Assembly: GCF_005146945.1 (NCBI RefSeq)
Contig: NZ_SWMS01000038.1
Span: 1 to 41,774 of the forward strand
Direction of reading: 5' to 3'
Source of the DNA: Prauserella endophytica
GTDB taxonomy: Bacteria; Actinomycetota; Actinomycetes; Mycobacteriales; Pseudonocardiaceae
Length of the DNA stretch: 41,774 nt
A program made the translations under genes and the position numbers. Shown piece after piece: positions 35,069-41,774 of the stretch. Every line of letters starts with the position of its first letter. The first letter of the stretch is position 1. Below the pieces are notes generated by a model. It worked only from the letters and a program-made list of their open reading frames with translations, was not told where the DNA came from and ran no database searches.

Positions 35069-36298
35069 CTACCTGCTTTCGATCTCGTCGTCGTAGTCCC
35101 AGTCCTCGTCCACCGGCAGCCACGGCCCCGCCGCCTGCGAGCGGCCGGAGCGCGACGGCCCGGGGCGGACCGGGCGAGACACCGCCGCGAGGTCGGCATC
35201 GTCGGGGCCGTAGAGGTCGGTGAAGGTGGTGGTGGCGGTGACGACCTCGTCGGCTCCGGCCAGCTGCGCCGAGGGCGGCAGGAACGTGTCGGGGTTGCAG
35301 GCCGCCGCCAGCACGCCGGTCGCGGCGGCGGCATTGAGCGGGGTGGCCACGATCCCGGCGGGGGAGAGCAGGTCGATGGCTTCGCCGAGACGCCGCACCA
35401 GCCGTTGCTCGGCCGCTTGCCGCACCCCGTCGTCCATCCGCTTCTCGTCGTCGTTGCGGTGGCGTCGCCACGGCAGCACGCTCGACGCGGAGGCGGGCAC
35501 CGGGCCGGTACGCAACGGTTCGCGCAACACGAGCAGCACCTGACGGCGCAGCAGATCGGCGTGCGCGGTGAGCTCGGCGAGGTAGTCCGCGTGATCCCGC
35601 GCGGCGGCCTCCAAAGCCGGGTGCGGCAGCCCGCCGGCACGGGCACGTAACTCGGCGATCTGGGGGGCGAGGTCGAGCCGTTCGGCCCGCACCAGGATCT
35701 GCACCGGCGCGGTCAGGGAGTGCAGGTAGCGCGCGAAGGACGCGACGAGCGCCTCCTGCTCCCCGGGCGTGCGCAGGCTGAAGTTCACTGTCGAGCAGAC
35801 GGCGATGACCGCGAGCCCGTCGGTGCCGAGGTCGACGACCCCGGCCTGTGCGCCGGTGTCGGTCACGCCGCTGGCGGGGAGTTCCAGCGGTGCCGGGGAC
35901 ACCGGTTCGGCGCCCGCTGAGGTCGCCGGGTGTCGTGCACGGCGACCTCGCGTGCGGGTGTCGGGTTGCTGGGCGCTCAGCCAGGCGGGGGCCGCGCGCA
36001 CGCCTTCGGGCGCGGCGACCCGGTGCCGCGGGGACAGGTGCTGGCGCACGGCGGCGAGGGCGAGCTTGTCCAGGGACAGCCCGTCACACTGCCCGAGGGC
36101 CAGCACGGTGACCATGATCCCGACGGGCAGGGCGACGATGAGGAACACCGGCAGCGGCACCACGGTGCGGGTGAGCGAGTAGAAACCGTAGAGCAGGAGG
36201 CCGGCGACGCCGAGGATCGCGAGTTGCCGGGCGGTCAGGGGCCCGAGCACCCGGTCCGGGCGGTCGACGTCGGCGGGCACACGCACGGGAGAAGTCAT
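35069..36298 (-). CDS. PrgI/VirB3-like membrane protein with VirB4-N-like extension
   Basis: Encodes 409 residues. The first 70 match PrgI (VRVPADVDRPDRVLGPLTAR, two hydrophobic helices at about 25-47 and 49-69, LALGQCDGLSLD), the Gram-positive counterpart of VirB3. The rest, from about residue 160 (GVVDLGTDGLAVIAVCSTVN, HSLTAPVQILVRAERLDL), resembles the N-terminal region of VirB4-type proteins. Classic PrgI is about 110-150 residues, so this is an extended form. It overlaps the TrbL-like gene by four bases (ATGA), and the VirB4 gene follows, placing it in the membrane core of the T4SS. Confidence 0.8.
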   Translation of the reverse strand: MTSPVRVPADVDRPDRVLGPLTARQLAILGVAGLLLYGFYSLTRTVVPLPVFLIVALPVGIMVTVLALGQCDGLSLDKLALAAVRQHLSPRHRVAAPEGVRAAPAWLSAQQPDTRTRGRRARHPATSAGAEPVSPAPLELPASGVTDTGAQAGVVDLGTDGLAVIAVCSTVNFSLRTPGEQEALVASFARYLHSLTAPVQILVRAERLDLAPQIAELRARAGGLPHPALEAAARDHADYLAELTAHADLLRRQVLLVLREPLRTGPVPASASSVLPWRRHRNDDEKRMDDGVRQAAEQRLVRRLGEAIDLLSPAGIVATPLNAAAATGVLAAACNPDTFLPPSAQLAGADEVVTATTTFTDLYGPDDADLAAVSRPVRPGPSRSGRSQAAGPWLPVDEDWDYDDEIESR

Positions 36299-38568
36299 GG
36301 CTCACGGTCCTCACTTCTTCTGGGGCCCCGGCGACCGGGCAGGTCCAAGGGCAGGGGCAGTTGCGTTCCGGCGCGCCGCTTCGGCGGCGGCGCTGAGGCG
36401 CCCGCGTCCTTGGCCGGTGGCGGTGGCGTGGGTTTGGGCTGGCGTCGGACTCCGAGCGGCAGCGGGTACTGGCCCGAGGCCAGTGGCCGGTTGCCGGTGT
36501 AGGCATCGCGCGTCGGGCGACGCGGGGCGCGGGCGGCGCCGTTGATCTGCCCGGACGGGGTGATCAGCCCTGGGCCGGTCTGCCGGGGCGGGCTGGCCGG
36601 TGCGTGCTCGGCGAGGTCGTCGGCCAACGCCCGGCGCCCGACGCGATCCGGCTCTCGCCGCGTGGTGATCGGCAACCCGAGCTGATCGCGAGGAAGCGCG
36701 CCGGGGAGATCGTCGGGCGGCAGTGCTCGCGGGTTCGCCGACACCGTCTGCTCGTCCCCGGAGCCGCGCGTGGTGAACAGCGACATCTGCCCCGGACCTG
36801 CCCGGCGGTCCGTTCCCGGGCCGGTGTCCGCCAGCTCGCCGAGGCGCGGTGACCGGCGCGGCCCGGGGCGTGTGCGGCGGACTCGCATCGGCAGCATGAA
36901 CTGGCCCGAGCGGGTGACCGGCGGGTCCGCCGGAGCACCACCACCGCCGCCGCGCACTCGGGGCCCGCCGCCTTTGCCGCCGAACAGGGAGCTGGCGCCG
37001 CCGAGCAGGCCCATGGTCTTGTAGGCGATCGCGCCGCGCACCAGCGAGCCCAGCATCGAGCGTCCTCCGCCGCTCACCGGGCGCAGGCACCAGAACGGAA
37101 TCTTGATCAGCACCCACATCAGCGCCAAGCACATCAGCAGGTTGACTAGCCCGTTCAGGGTCGGGCCGAACACGGTGAACCCGCCCGGCGCGAAGAAGAC
37201 CCGCAACGCGACCACCAGCGCCAGCGACTGGCCGACCTGGATGGCCAGCACCCCGCCGAAGGCTTTCCACCACGCGTGCGCGATGCCCTCGGTGTGGGGC
37301 AGGGCGTGCCACATCAGCGCGATCGGGGCGGCGGCGATCAGCAGGATCGTCACCATCACCCGCACGATGAACGTGACCAGCAAAACGATGATCATCACCG
37401 CGAGGGCCAAGCCGATGAAGATCAGCCACAGTCCGCCGCCGTTGAGGGCATTGAGCACCATGTCGGTCAGCGCCTTGCCCGCCGCCTCCGGGCTGACACC
37501 GGAACCCATCACCGCGTGGGCGAGGGCGTTGGCGATCTGGATCGTCTTGGTCGCGAGAAACAAGCTCAGAGTTCCGGCGAGAAACCCGATGACAACCCGG
37601 GGCCCGATCTCCTTGATGGTGTAGCGGGTCTGCAGGGTCTCGTAGCCCATGACGACCATCCCGGCGATGAGCACGATGATCACGTAGGCCGTCAGCAGGA
37701 TCTGCCACGACTCGGTCCACAGCTGTCCGACACTGGGCAGTGAGCTCGGCTCGGGCGTGGTCAGCAGCGTCTGGCCCAGCAACTCCAGCAGCGGGTTGAG
37801 TGCGTCGGTGACCACACTGCGGAAGAAGCTGTCGATGCCCTCGGTGACGCAGGCGATCGGGTCGGTGAGCCCGCACTCATCGGGCCGGTCTCCGCTGCCC
37901 GTGCCCGGCGTCGGGAGGTTGCCCGGCGCGTGCGGGTCGATCGGGGTCGGCTGCGGAATGCAGTTCGGCCCTTCACACGGCGCGGGCACGGATGTTGTCG
38001 GCGGCGGAGTGCCGCCGAGCGGGCCGCACTCGGGCATCAAGGCACCCGGGAAACACGACACCGGCGGCTGTGACGGCGGCGGCACCAGGGGAGTGCTCGG
38101 CAGCCCCGAGGGTGTCGGCTCCTGGGGGCCGGTGGGCAGCATGCACGCGGGGTCGCCCGAGCCCGGGCCGCAGTCAGGTTGCGGTACCGGAGGCAACGGC
38201 AGTACCGGCGGTTGCGCGGGCACCAGCGGTGCCGCCGCTGCCCTGGGCGTGAGTGCACCGCCGGGCGCGGCCGAGGCGGTCAGCGCGATTCCGGCGAGGG
38301 TCGCCAGCAGCGACACCAGCACCGCGAGGGCGCCGGCCCAGCGACGTGGGGGCAGCCACTGTGCCCCACCGCCGTGTCCGCGACGGCTCCTCGCGCGACC
38401 CGTCGGCGCCCCGACCATGAGCCGCTCGTCGCGGCCGGGCCCGATGCTCGCGGTGCTGGTGTCGCTGCCCGAATCGGTGGCTCGGGCAGGACGCACGCCT
38501 GACGTCATCGCGTGGCGCCGGGCGAGGGCGCGTGGCCGGGCTGACGGGGGGTGGCGCTGTGCGGTCAT
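36295..38568 (-). CDS. TrbL/VirB6-like multi-pass conjugation protein
   Basis: Encodes 757 residues. An N-terminal membrane helix (about 78-105) is followed by a Pro/Gly/Cys-rich extracellular stretch. A core of five or more helices follows (ILLTAYVIIVLIAGMVVMG, VVIGFLAGTLSLFLATKT, LWLIFIGLALAVMIIVLLVT, VMVTILLIAAAPIALMWHAL, LVNLLMCLALMWVLIKIPFW), typical of TrbL/VirB6, with the TEGIAHAWWKAFGG loop. The last 250 residues are a basic, proline-rich cytoplasmic tail. It would form the inner-membrane part of the channel. The start at 38568 lies three bases after the pilin stop. Confidence 0.85.
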   Translation of the reverse strand: MTAQRHPPSARPRALARRHAMTSGVRPARATDSGSDTSTASIGPGRDERLMVGAPTGRARSRRGHGGGAQWLPPRRWAGALAVLVSLLATLAGIALTASAAPGGALTPRAAAAPLVPAQPPVLPLPPVPQPDCGPGSGDPACMLPTGPQEPTPSGLPSTPLVPPPSQPPVSCFPGALMPECGPLGGTPPPTTSVPAPCEGPNCIPQPTPIDPHAPGNLPTPGTGSGDRPDECGLTDPIACVTEGIDSFFRSVVTDALNPLLELLGQTLLTTPEPSSLPSVGQLWTESWQILLTAYVIIVLIAGMVVMGYETLQTRYTIKEIGPRVVIGFLAGTLSLFLATKTIQIANALAHAVMGSGVSPEAAGKALTDMVLNALNGGGLWLIFIGLALAVMIIVLLVTFIVRVMVTILLIAAAPIALMWHALPHTEGIAHAWWKAFGGVLAIQVGQSLALVVALRVFFAPGGFTVFGPTLNGLVNLLMCLALMWVLIKIPFWCLRPVSGGGRSMLGSLVRGAIAYKTMGLLGGASSLFGGKGGGPRVRGGGGGAPADPPVTRSGQFMLPMRVRRTRPGPRRSPRLGELADTGPGTDRRAGPGQMSLFTTRGSGDEQTVSANPRALPPDDLPGALPRDQLGLPITTRREPDRVGRRALADDLAEHAPASPPRQTGPGLITPSGQINGAARAPRRPTRDAYTGNRPLASGQYPLPLGVRRQPKPTPPPPAKDAGASAPPPKRRAGTQLPLPLDLPGRRGPRRSEDREP

Positions 38569-38571
38569 GGG

Positions 38572-39114
38572 TCACACCCCGCCCACGATGCCTTTGAGGA
38601 TCTCGACCACGAGCGGGGCGAGTGCGGCGAGGCCGAAGCCGATCCCGGCGGCCTTGAACGCGCCCTTGGCTTTCTCGATCTCGCCCGGGTCGCCGGAGGC
38701 CATCAGGTAGCGCAGCCCGCCGATGGTCAAAAACACCACGGCGACCCCGGCGAGGATCCCCATGATCCAGCTGCGGATGTTGTTGAGGACCTCGTCAACG
38801 GTTTGCGCGAGTGCGACGATCTGGACCGTCTCCGCTCGCGCGACTGAGGACGTCAGCAGCAGCCCGGCGGCGACCAGCCACCCGAGGAGCAGGACGACAC
38901 GGGGGTGGCGCGTACCTGGCCGTGGCCGCCCGGGCGCGGGGGCGGTGTCGGCCGAGCCCGCGCAGCGACTCCCGATGTGGTGGGTGGTTGCGGTCGCGGA
39001 CTGGGGAGGTGCCGGACGCGGTCGCTGCGTGGGAGTCGAGGAGCCGGGACGGCGCGGTGCCGTACGGCGTGCGGGCGGGCGGAGATGGCGGTGGCGATGT
39101 GGTGTCAGTCGCAT
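38572..39114 (-). CDS. VirB2-like T4SS pilin
   Basis: Encodes 180 residues. AGGAGG sits seven bases before ATG 39114. After an unusual 70-residue basic, proline-rich extension there is a signal-type helix (VVLLLGWLVAAGLLLTSSVARA, cut predicted before ETVQ), then two hydrophobic helices (WIMGILAGVAVVFLTIGGLRYLM and AAGIGFGLAALAPLVVEILKG) separated by a short loop GDPGEIEKAK. This is the TrbC/VirB2 shape of conjugative pilins. The long N-terminal extension is unusual and could be mis-annotated, but no better start is visible. It overlaps the sigma-like gene by 10 bases. Confidence 0.8.
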   Translation of the reverse strand: MRLTPHRHRHLRPPARRTAPRRPGSSTPTQRPRPAPPQSATATTHHIGSRCAGSADTAPAPGRPRPGTRHPRVVLLLGWLVAAGLLLTSSVARAETVQIVALAQTVDEVLNNIRSWIMGILAGVAVVFLTIGGLRYLMASGDPGEIEKAKGAFKAAGIGFGLAALAPLVVEILKGIVGGV

Positions 39115-40151
39115 GAGCGGGCCTCCTGAGTGAGCGCCGAGCGGCGGGGCGGGTGTGCGGGCAGTTGGGTCCCGCGTGCGCTAACTCCGGATTTCGGGGC
39201 GTTTGGAGACACCGGGCGCACGAATTTCTTCGCCAGTTCCGGACTCAGGCGTGTCACGGTGCGTAGCCGTTGCCGATGGGTGTGGGAGAGACGCAGGGCT
39301 GGGTGCCGGGGCCCGCTGGGGTGGCCGCGATAGCTGGTGTCCGGGGCCGGTGGGGAGGTGTCGTCGGCGGGCTCGTCGACTGGCTCGGTGAGGTAGCGGG
39401 TCAGTCGCTGCTCGGCGCGATGACGTGTTTTCTGAACTGCCTTGTACGGCTCGCCGCGCGCGTGCGCGGCCTCGGTCAATGACAGTTCCCCGAAGCGAGT
39501 GGCCGAGATCAGCGCGGCTTCGTCGGTCGTGATGACGCCCGCGCGCACGGCGGTCACGAGCACGAGGTCGGGGTGTCCGCCCGGGCGGTGTGGTGGAGTG
39601 GAGCGGAAGCCGATGTCCTCCATCGGCGGCGCGGCGTCGAGGGCTTCGCGCAGCGCGGTGTATCCGGCGCGGTAAGCCGCCCACCGCAGTCGCACGAGGA
39701 TCGCCGGGCGATCCAGAGCGACCTCGCCGAGCCCGTCGAGGAACCCGGTCAGAACGGCGGCGTGGATGTCGTGCTTGTCACCGCGGAACCGGTTGGTCAG
39801 CTGCGCGGCGACCGGCAGCAGCACCGGCATCGCCAGGCCGACGCACGCCATGGTCCAGGTCCCGCCTTCCGCGCGCGCCCGGGCGATCAGATAGGTCCAC
39901 GTCGCGTCGCGGGTCGCCTGGGTGCAGTCCTCTGTCAACAGCAGCGCCCCGAGTTCGTCCAGCGGTATCGGACGGGAGGGAAGCCCGAGGATCGAAGCGC
40001 CGTCCACGCACACCGGATGCGGGCCGGTCACCAGCCACTCTAAGGTCGAGGCGGCGACGTCGAACACCCCGTCTTCCCGTGCGTATTCGTCACTGCGGCG
40101 AAGAGAGAAAACGCCCGATTCGTGATCGGTTTCCGGTAACGACGAATCCAT
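39105..40151 (-). CDS. Sigma-70-like protein heading the conjugation operon
   Basis: Encodes 348 residues; the start is ATG 40151, with GGGAG upstream. The middle (about 80-170) has RNRFRGDKHDI-type charged helices (LTNRFRGDKHDIHAAVLTGF) that recall sigma region 2. Residues about 206-254 form a helix-turn-helix (ITTDEAALISATRFGELSLT, RGEPYKAVQKTRHRAEQRLT) like sigma region 4. The last 80 residues are basic and unstructured. It is probably a divergent sigma or anti-terminator type regulator of the T4SS genes. Upstream lie six iterons at 11-12 bp spacing, where it or a partner could bind. Confidence in the sigma relation is moderate. Confidence 0.6.
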   Translation of the reverse strand: MDSSLPETDHESGVFSLRRSDEYAREDGVFDVAASTLEWLVTGPHPVCVDGASILGLPSRPIPLDELGALLLTEDCTQATRDATWTYLIARARAEGGTWTMACVGLAMPVLLPVAAQLTNRFRGDKHDIHAAVLTGFLDGLGEVALDRPAILVRLRWAAYRAGYTALREALDAAPPMEDIGFRSTPPHRPGGHPDLVLVTAVRAGVITTDEAALISATRFGELSLTEAAHARGEPYKAVQKTRHRAEQRLTRYLTEPVDEPADDTSPPAPDTSYRGHPSGPRHPALRLSHTHRQRLRTVTRLSPELAKKFVRPVSPNAPKSGVSARGTQLPAHPPRRSALTQEARSCD

Positions 40152-40208
40152 GTTGGCTACTCCCTGGTAAAGGCGGAATCGGTGCCCCACCAGAGAGCCA
40201 TCCAGGGC

Positions 40209-40275
40209 GCCTCGAAACCGCCTCAAAAGCGCCTCCCGGCCGCCTCACAAGCGCATCAAAGGGCGCCTCAAGCGC
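40209..40275. repeat. Six iterons of 11-12 bp (GCCTCaaAaGC)
   Basis: GCCTC or its variant starts at 40209, 40220, 40231, 40242 and 40253 (exactly 11 bases apart) and at 40265 (12 bases). The clearest copies are GCCTCAAAAGC and GCCTCACAAGC. Spacing of one helical turn puts each copy on the same face of DNA, as in iteron origins and ribbon-helix-helix centromeres. Confidence 0.85.
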
Positions 40276-40329
40276 AGCTGCGCGTGCATTGCCGAAGATC
40301 GACGAACGTGACCTTCGGACGGGGTTGCA

Positions 40330-40344
40330 GCGCTTGAGGCGCCC
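40330..40344. repeat. 15-base inverted copy of the last iteron
   Basis: GCGCTTGAGGCGCCC is the exact reverse complement of GGGCGCCTCAAGCGC at 40261-40275, 54 bases away. Together they could form a large hairpin or a pair of binding sites facing each other. Confidence 0.8.
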
Positions 40345-40699
40345 ACAGTTATGGCCTTGAGCTGCGCTGACACGCGTTAGCAGGGGTAACCGAGCGTGTC
40401 GCTTCAAGCGCTTTGCGTTACAGGCGGAGGTGTGGATGCGCGCAGCAGGGTGCGACGGGAAAGTTCTTGCAACCCTTCGCGAAGCCTCGGCGAATAGGGG
40501 GACAGATCATCACCTGAGTGGCGAAGTCGCGATTCTTTGTCCCGACCAGGCGGAATGACGTTCGCTGTCCTGAATCTCGGAAGTTTTGTGAACTTTTCCG
40601 GGAGCGAGTGTCTCCAAATGGCCTTTTTTCCGGAGTTAGCCGGTGACCGCATCCACCGTCGGGAACGCACCGGCGGCACTCACTTTCAGGAGGCTTCTC

Positions 40700-41774
40700 A
40701 TGACCCAGCGCGCGCAGTCCCCGGACGGCCGTCCTGGTCGCCGGACAGACTCGACTCGCCCGCCGCGCACCCGGCGCGGTGGCGATCGCGCCCCCTACCC
40801 CGGAGCCCGCACGCGCACCGCCGCGGCGGGCGCCGGCGGGACCCGCGCGACCTCGCGTCCCGAAGGCGCGCCGTCGCCGTCGCGCCGTCGCCGGGTGCCC
40901 TCGTCGACGGCGCCAACTCCGGCCACCGTGTGGACATGCGGGCCCGAGCCGATCGACGCCCACGCGGCGTGGCCGGTGCCCATCGTGAAGACCCTCACGG
41001 CGGCATTCACCGACCCCGGCGCACATGTCGTTCTGGTCGACATCGACACCGCGCCGACCATGGTCACGACCCCTGCCACCGACGGCGTCACGACGGCTGG
41101 GGCGGAGTCGGTGGCGACGGCGCGGGAGGCGGTGCGCGCGCTCGACCGAACCCCCGAGACGCTCACTCTCGACCCACGCACGCACGTGCCCGCCGCGTCG
41201 TCGCGGCCGTTCTGGGCCGACCTCGTCACCGACTCCGCCGACCCGTCCGCGGCGCTTGCCGGAACACCGTCGCTCCCGGCGAGCACCGGAGCCCTCGACA
41301 ACGCGGACGCGTCCGCTCCGGCGCGCGGCGCGCGTGCGGATCTGGTGCTCGTGTCAGTGCCCGCCCGTGCCGCCGAGACGGTGTCACTGGACCGGCTCGC
41401 GCTGCTGGCAGCGGACCGGCTGCGCTCGGGCGGCATCTTCGCGGTGTATACGCACAGTGACTGGACGCGGGGGCGTTTGGTCGACCCGACCGGCGCGATC
41501 GTGGCCGCCTGCCAGCACGCCGATCTGCTCTACCTACAGCACATCGTCGCCCTGCACACCCCCGTCGAGAAAGGGCGCCTGCGCGCCGCGCCGACTGCGA
41601 CCGTGGCCGCCGAATATGACCGCACCCGGCACCGCGCGGCGGTGCGCGGACTGCCCGCACCGCACCTTCGCGCGCACGGCGATGTCCTCGCGTTCGCACA
41701 ACCCGCGAGCCCCGTGAGTTCATGCGAAGTGAGGGGTTTTCAGGACGAACCCACGGGTGGGTTGACCGGATCTT
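40700..41774 (+). CDS. Methyltransferase-like protein of conjugative elements (3' end outside the window)
   Basis: ATG 40700 with CAGGAGG upstream. The frame is open to the window end (358 codons visible, no stop). A basic, Arg/Pro-rich N-terminus of about 80 residues is followed by VWTCGPEPIDAHAAWPVPIV, the nucleotide-binding strand GAHVVLVDIDTAPTM (a Rossmann-type edge ending in acidic residues), then ADLVLVSVPARAAETV and LRSGGIFAVYTHSDWTRGRL. This resembles class I methyltransferases often seen beside actinobacterial T4SS genes. The Pro-rich DNA-methylase signature is not present (SVPA instead of SPPY), so catalysis is uncertain. It is divergent from the sigma-like gene across the iteron region. 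Confidence 0.65.
   Translation, partial: MTQRAQSPDGRPGRRTDSTRPPRTRRGGDRAPYPGARTRTAAAGAGGTRATSRPEGAPSPSRRRRVPSSTAPTPATVWTCGPEPIDAHAAWPVPIVKTLTAAFTDPGAHVVLVDIDTAPTMVTTPATDGVTTAGAESVATAREAVRALDRTPETLTLDPRTHVPAASSRPFWADLVTDSADPSAALAGTPSLPASTGALDNADASAPARGARADLVLVSVPARAAETVSLDRLALLAADRLRSGGIFAVYTHSDWTRGRLVDPTGAIVAACQHADLLYLQHIVALHTPVEKGRLRAAPTATVAAEYDRTRHRAAVRGLPAPHLRAHGDVLAFAQPASPVSSCEVRGFQDEPTGGLTGS

Larger units (their letters stand above)
40152..40699. other. Divergent control region with iterons (548 bases, no gene)
   Basis: This gap lies between the two divergent genes. It contains six copies of GCCTC-type units at 40209-40275, a perfect palindrome GCGCAGCTGCGC at 40272-40283, a 15-base copy in the other orientation at 40330-40344, and AAGCGCTT at 40406-40413. 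CAGGAGG at 40687-40693 serves the rightward gene. From about 40440 to 40680 I see nothing but AT-richer sequence that may hold a promoter. Candidate for a partition site, transfer origin or shared operator. Confidence 0.6.

Noticed and set aside
40404-41185. Minus-strand frames across the iteron gap and the methyltransferase-like gene
   Set aside because: Arg/Ser-rich translations antisense to a better plus-strand gene, and no ribosome site.

Overview
The window is very GC-rich. Genes are tightly packed with ATGA/GTGA overlaps, GTG starts are common, and ribosome sites look like GAAAGGA or AGGAGG. With no secretin and protein families typical of Actinomycetota, it most likely comes from a mycolic-acid actinomycete such as Nocardia or a relative. 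That placement is inferred from style and gene families, not from a marker gene. The content looks like a conjugative mobile element (an integrative element or plasmid), or a large part of one.

Layout. (1) Positions 1-100 hold the 5' half of a tRNA-Lys(UUU) on the minus strand, cut off just after the anticodon loop and beside short TGACAC repeats; this looks like an attachment site or element junction. (2) 0.1-1.1 kb has one small cysteine-containing protein. (3) 1.16-15.75 kb is a Tad/Flp-type pilus locus: prepilin peptidase (minus strand), a lipoprotein and a secreted protein, then CpaB/SAF, CpaE/TadZ, CpaF/TadA, TadB, TadC, a tiny pilin-like protein, TadE, a 315-aa membrane protein, a second TadE-like and a TadG-like pseudopilin, a coiled-coil protein, and a 1010-aa membrane protein that joins a LysM domain to a SARP/BTAD regulator domain. 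A class I methyltransferase sits antisense inside this operon between the first tadE and the 315-aa gene. (4) 15.75-16.69 kb has no recognisable gene. (5) 16.7-26.3 kb is an accessory block of small, mostly unrecognised genes on the plus strand. Its centrepiece is a MoxR-like AAA+ ATPase next to a protein that combines an HExxH metallopeptidase-like region with a C-terminal vWA domain. The right part of this block (23.8-26.2 kb) is frameshifted in several places. (6) 26.3-28.2 kb (minus) carries two small genes and a two-winged-helix regulator with a (Asp-Ala)n linker. (7) 28.2-40.15 kb (minus) is a conjugative type IV secretion module: sigma-like protein, VirB2-like pilin, TrbL/VirB6-like protein, PrgI/VirB3-like protein, VirB4, VirD4/TraG coupling protein, a Replic_Relax protein and a VirB1-like lytic transglycosylase/NlpC-P60 hydrolase. 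(8) 40.15-40.70 kb is a control region with 11-bp iterons. (9) A divergent methyltransferase-like gene runs off the right end.

How it fits together. The T4SS genes would move DNA, and the Tad pilus would be expected to hold partner cells or surfaces. The LysM-BTAD protein could link the state of the wall or pilus to transcription. The winged-helix domain shared by the MoxR-like ATPase and the (DA)n regulator ties the accessory block to the element's own regulation. No relaxase, integrase, complete replication initiator or ParAB pair is visible, so key mobility genes must lie outside the window.
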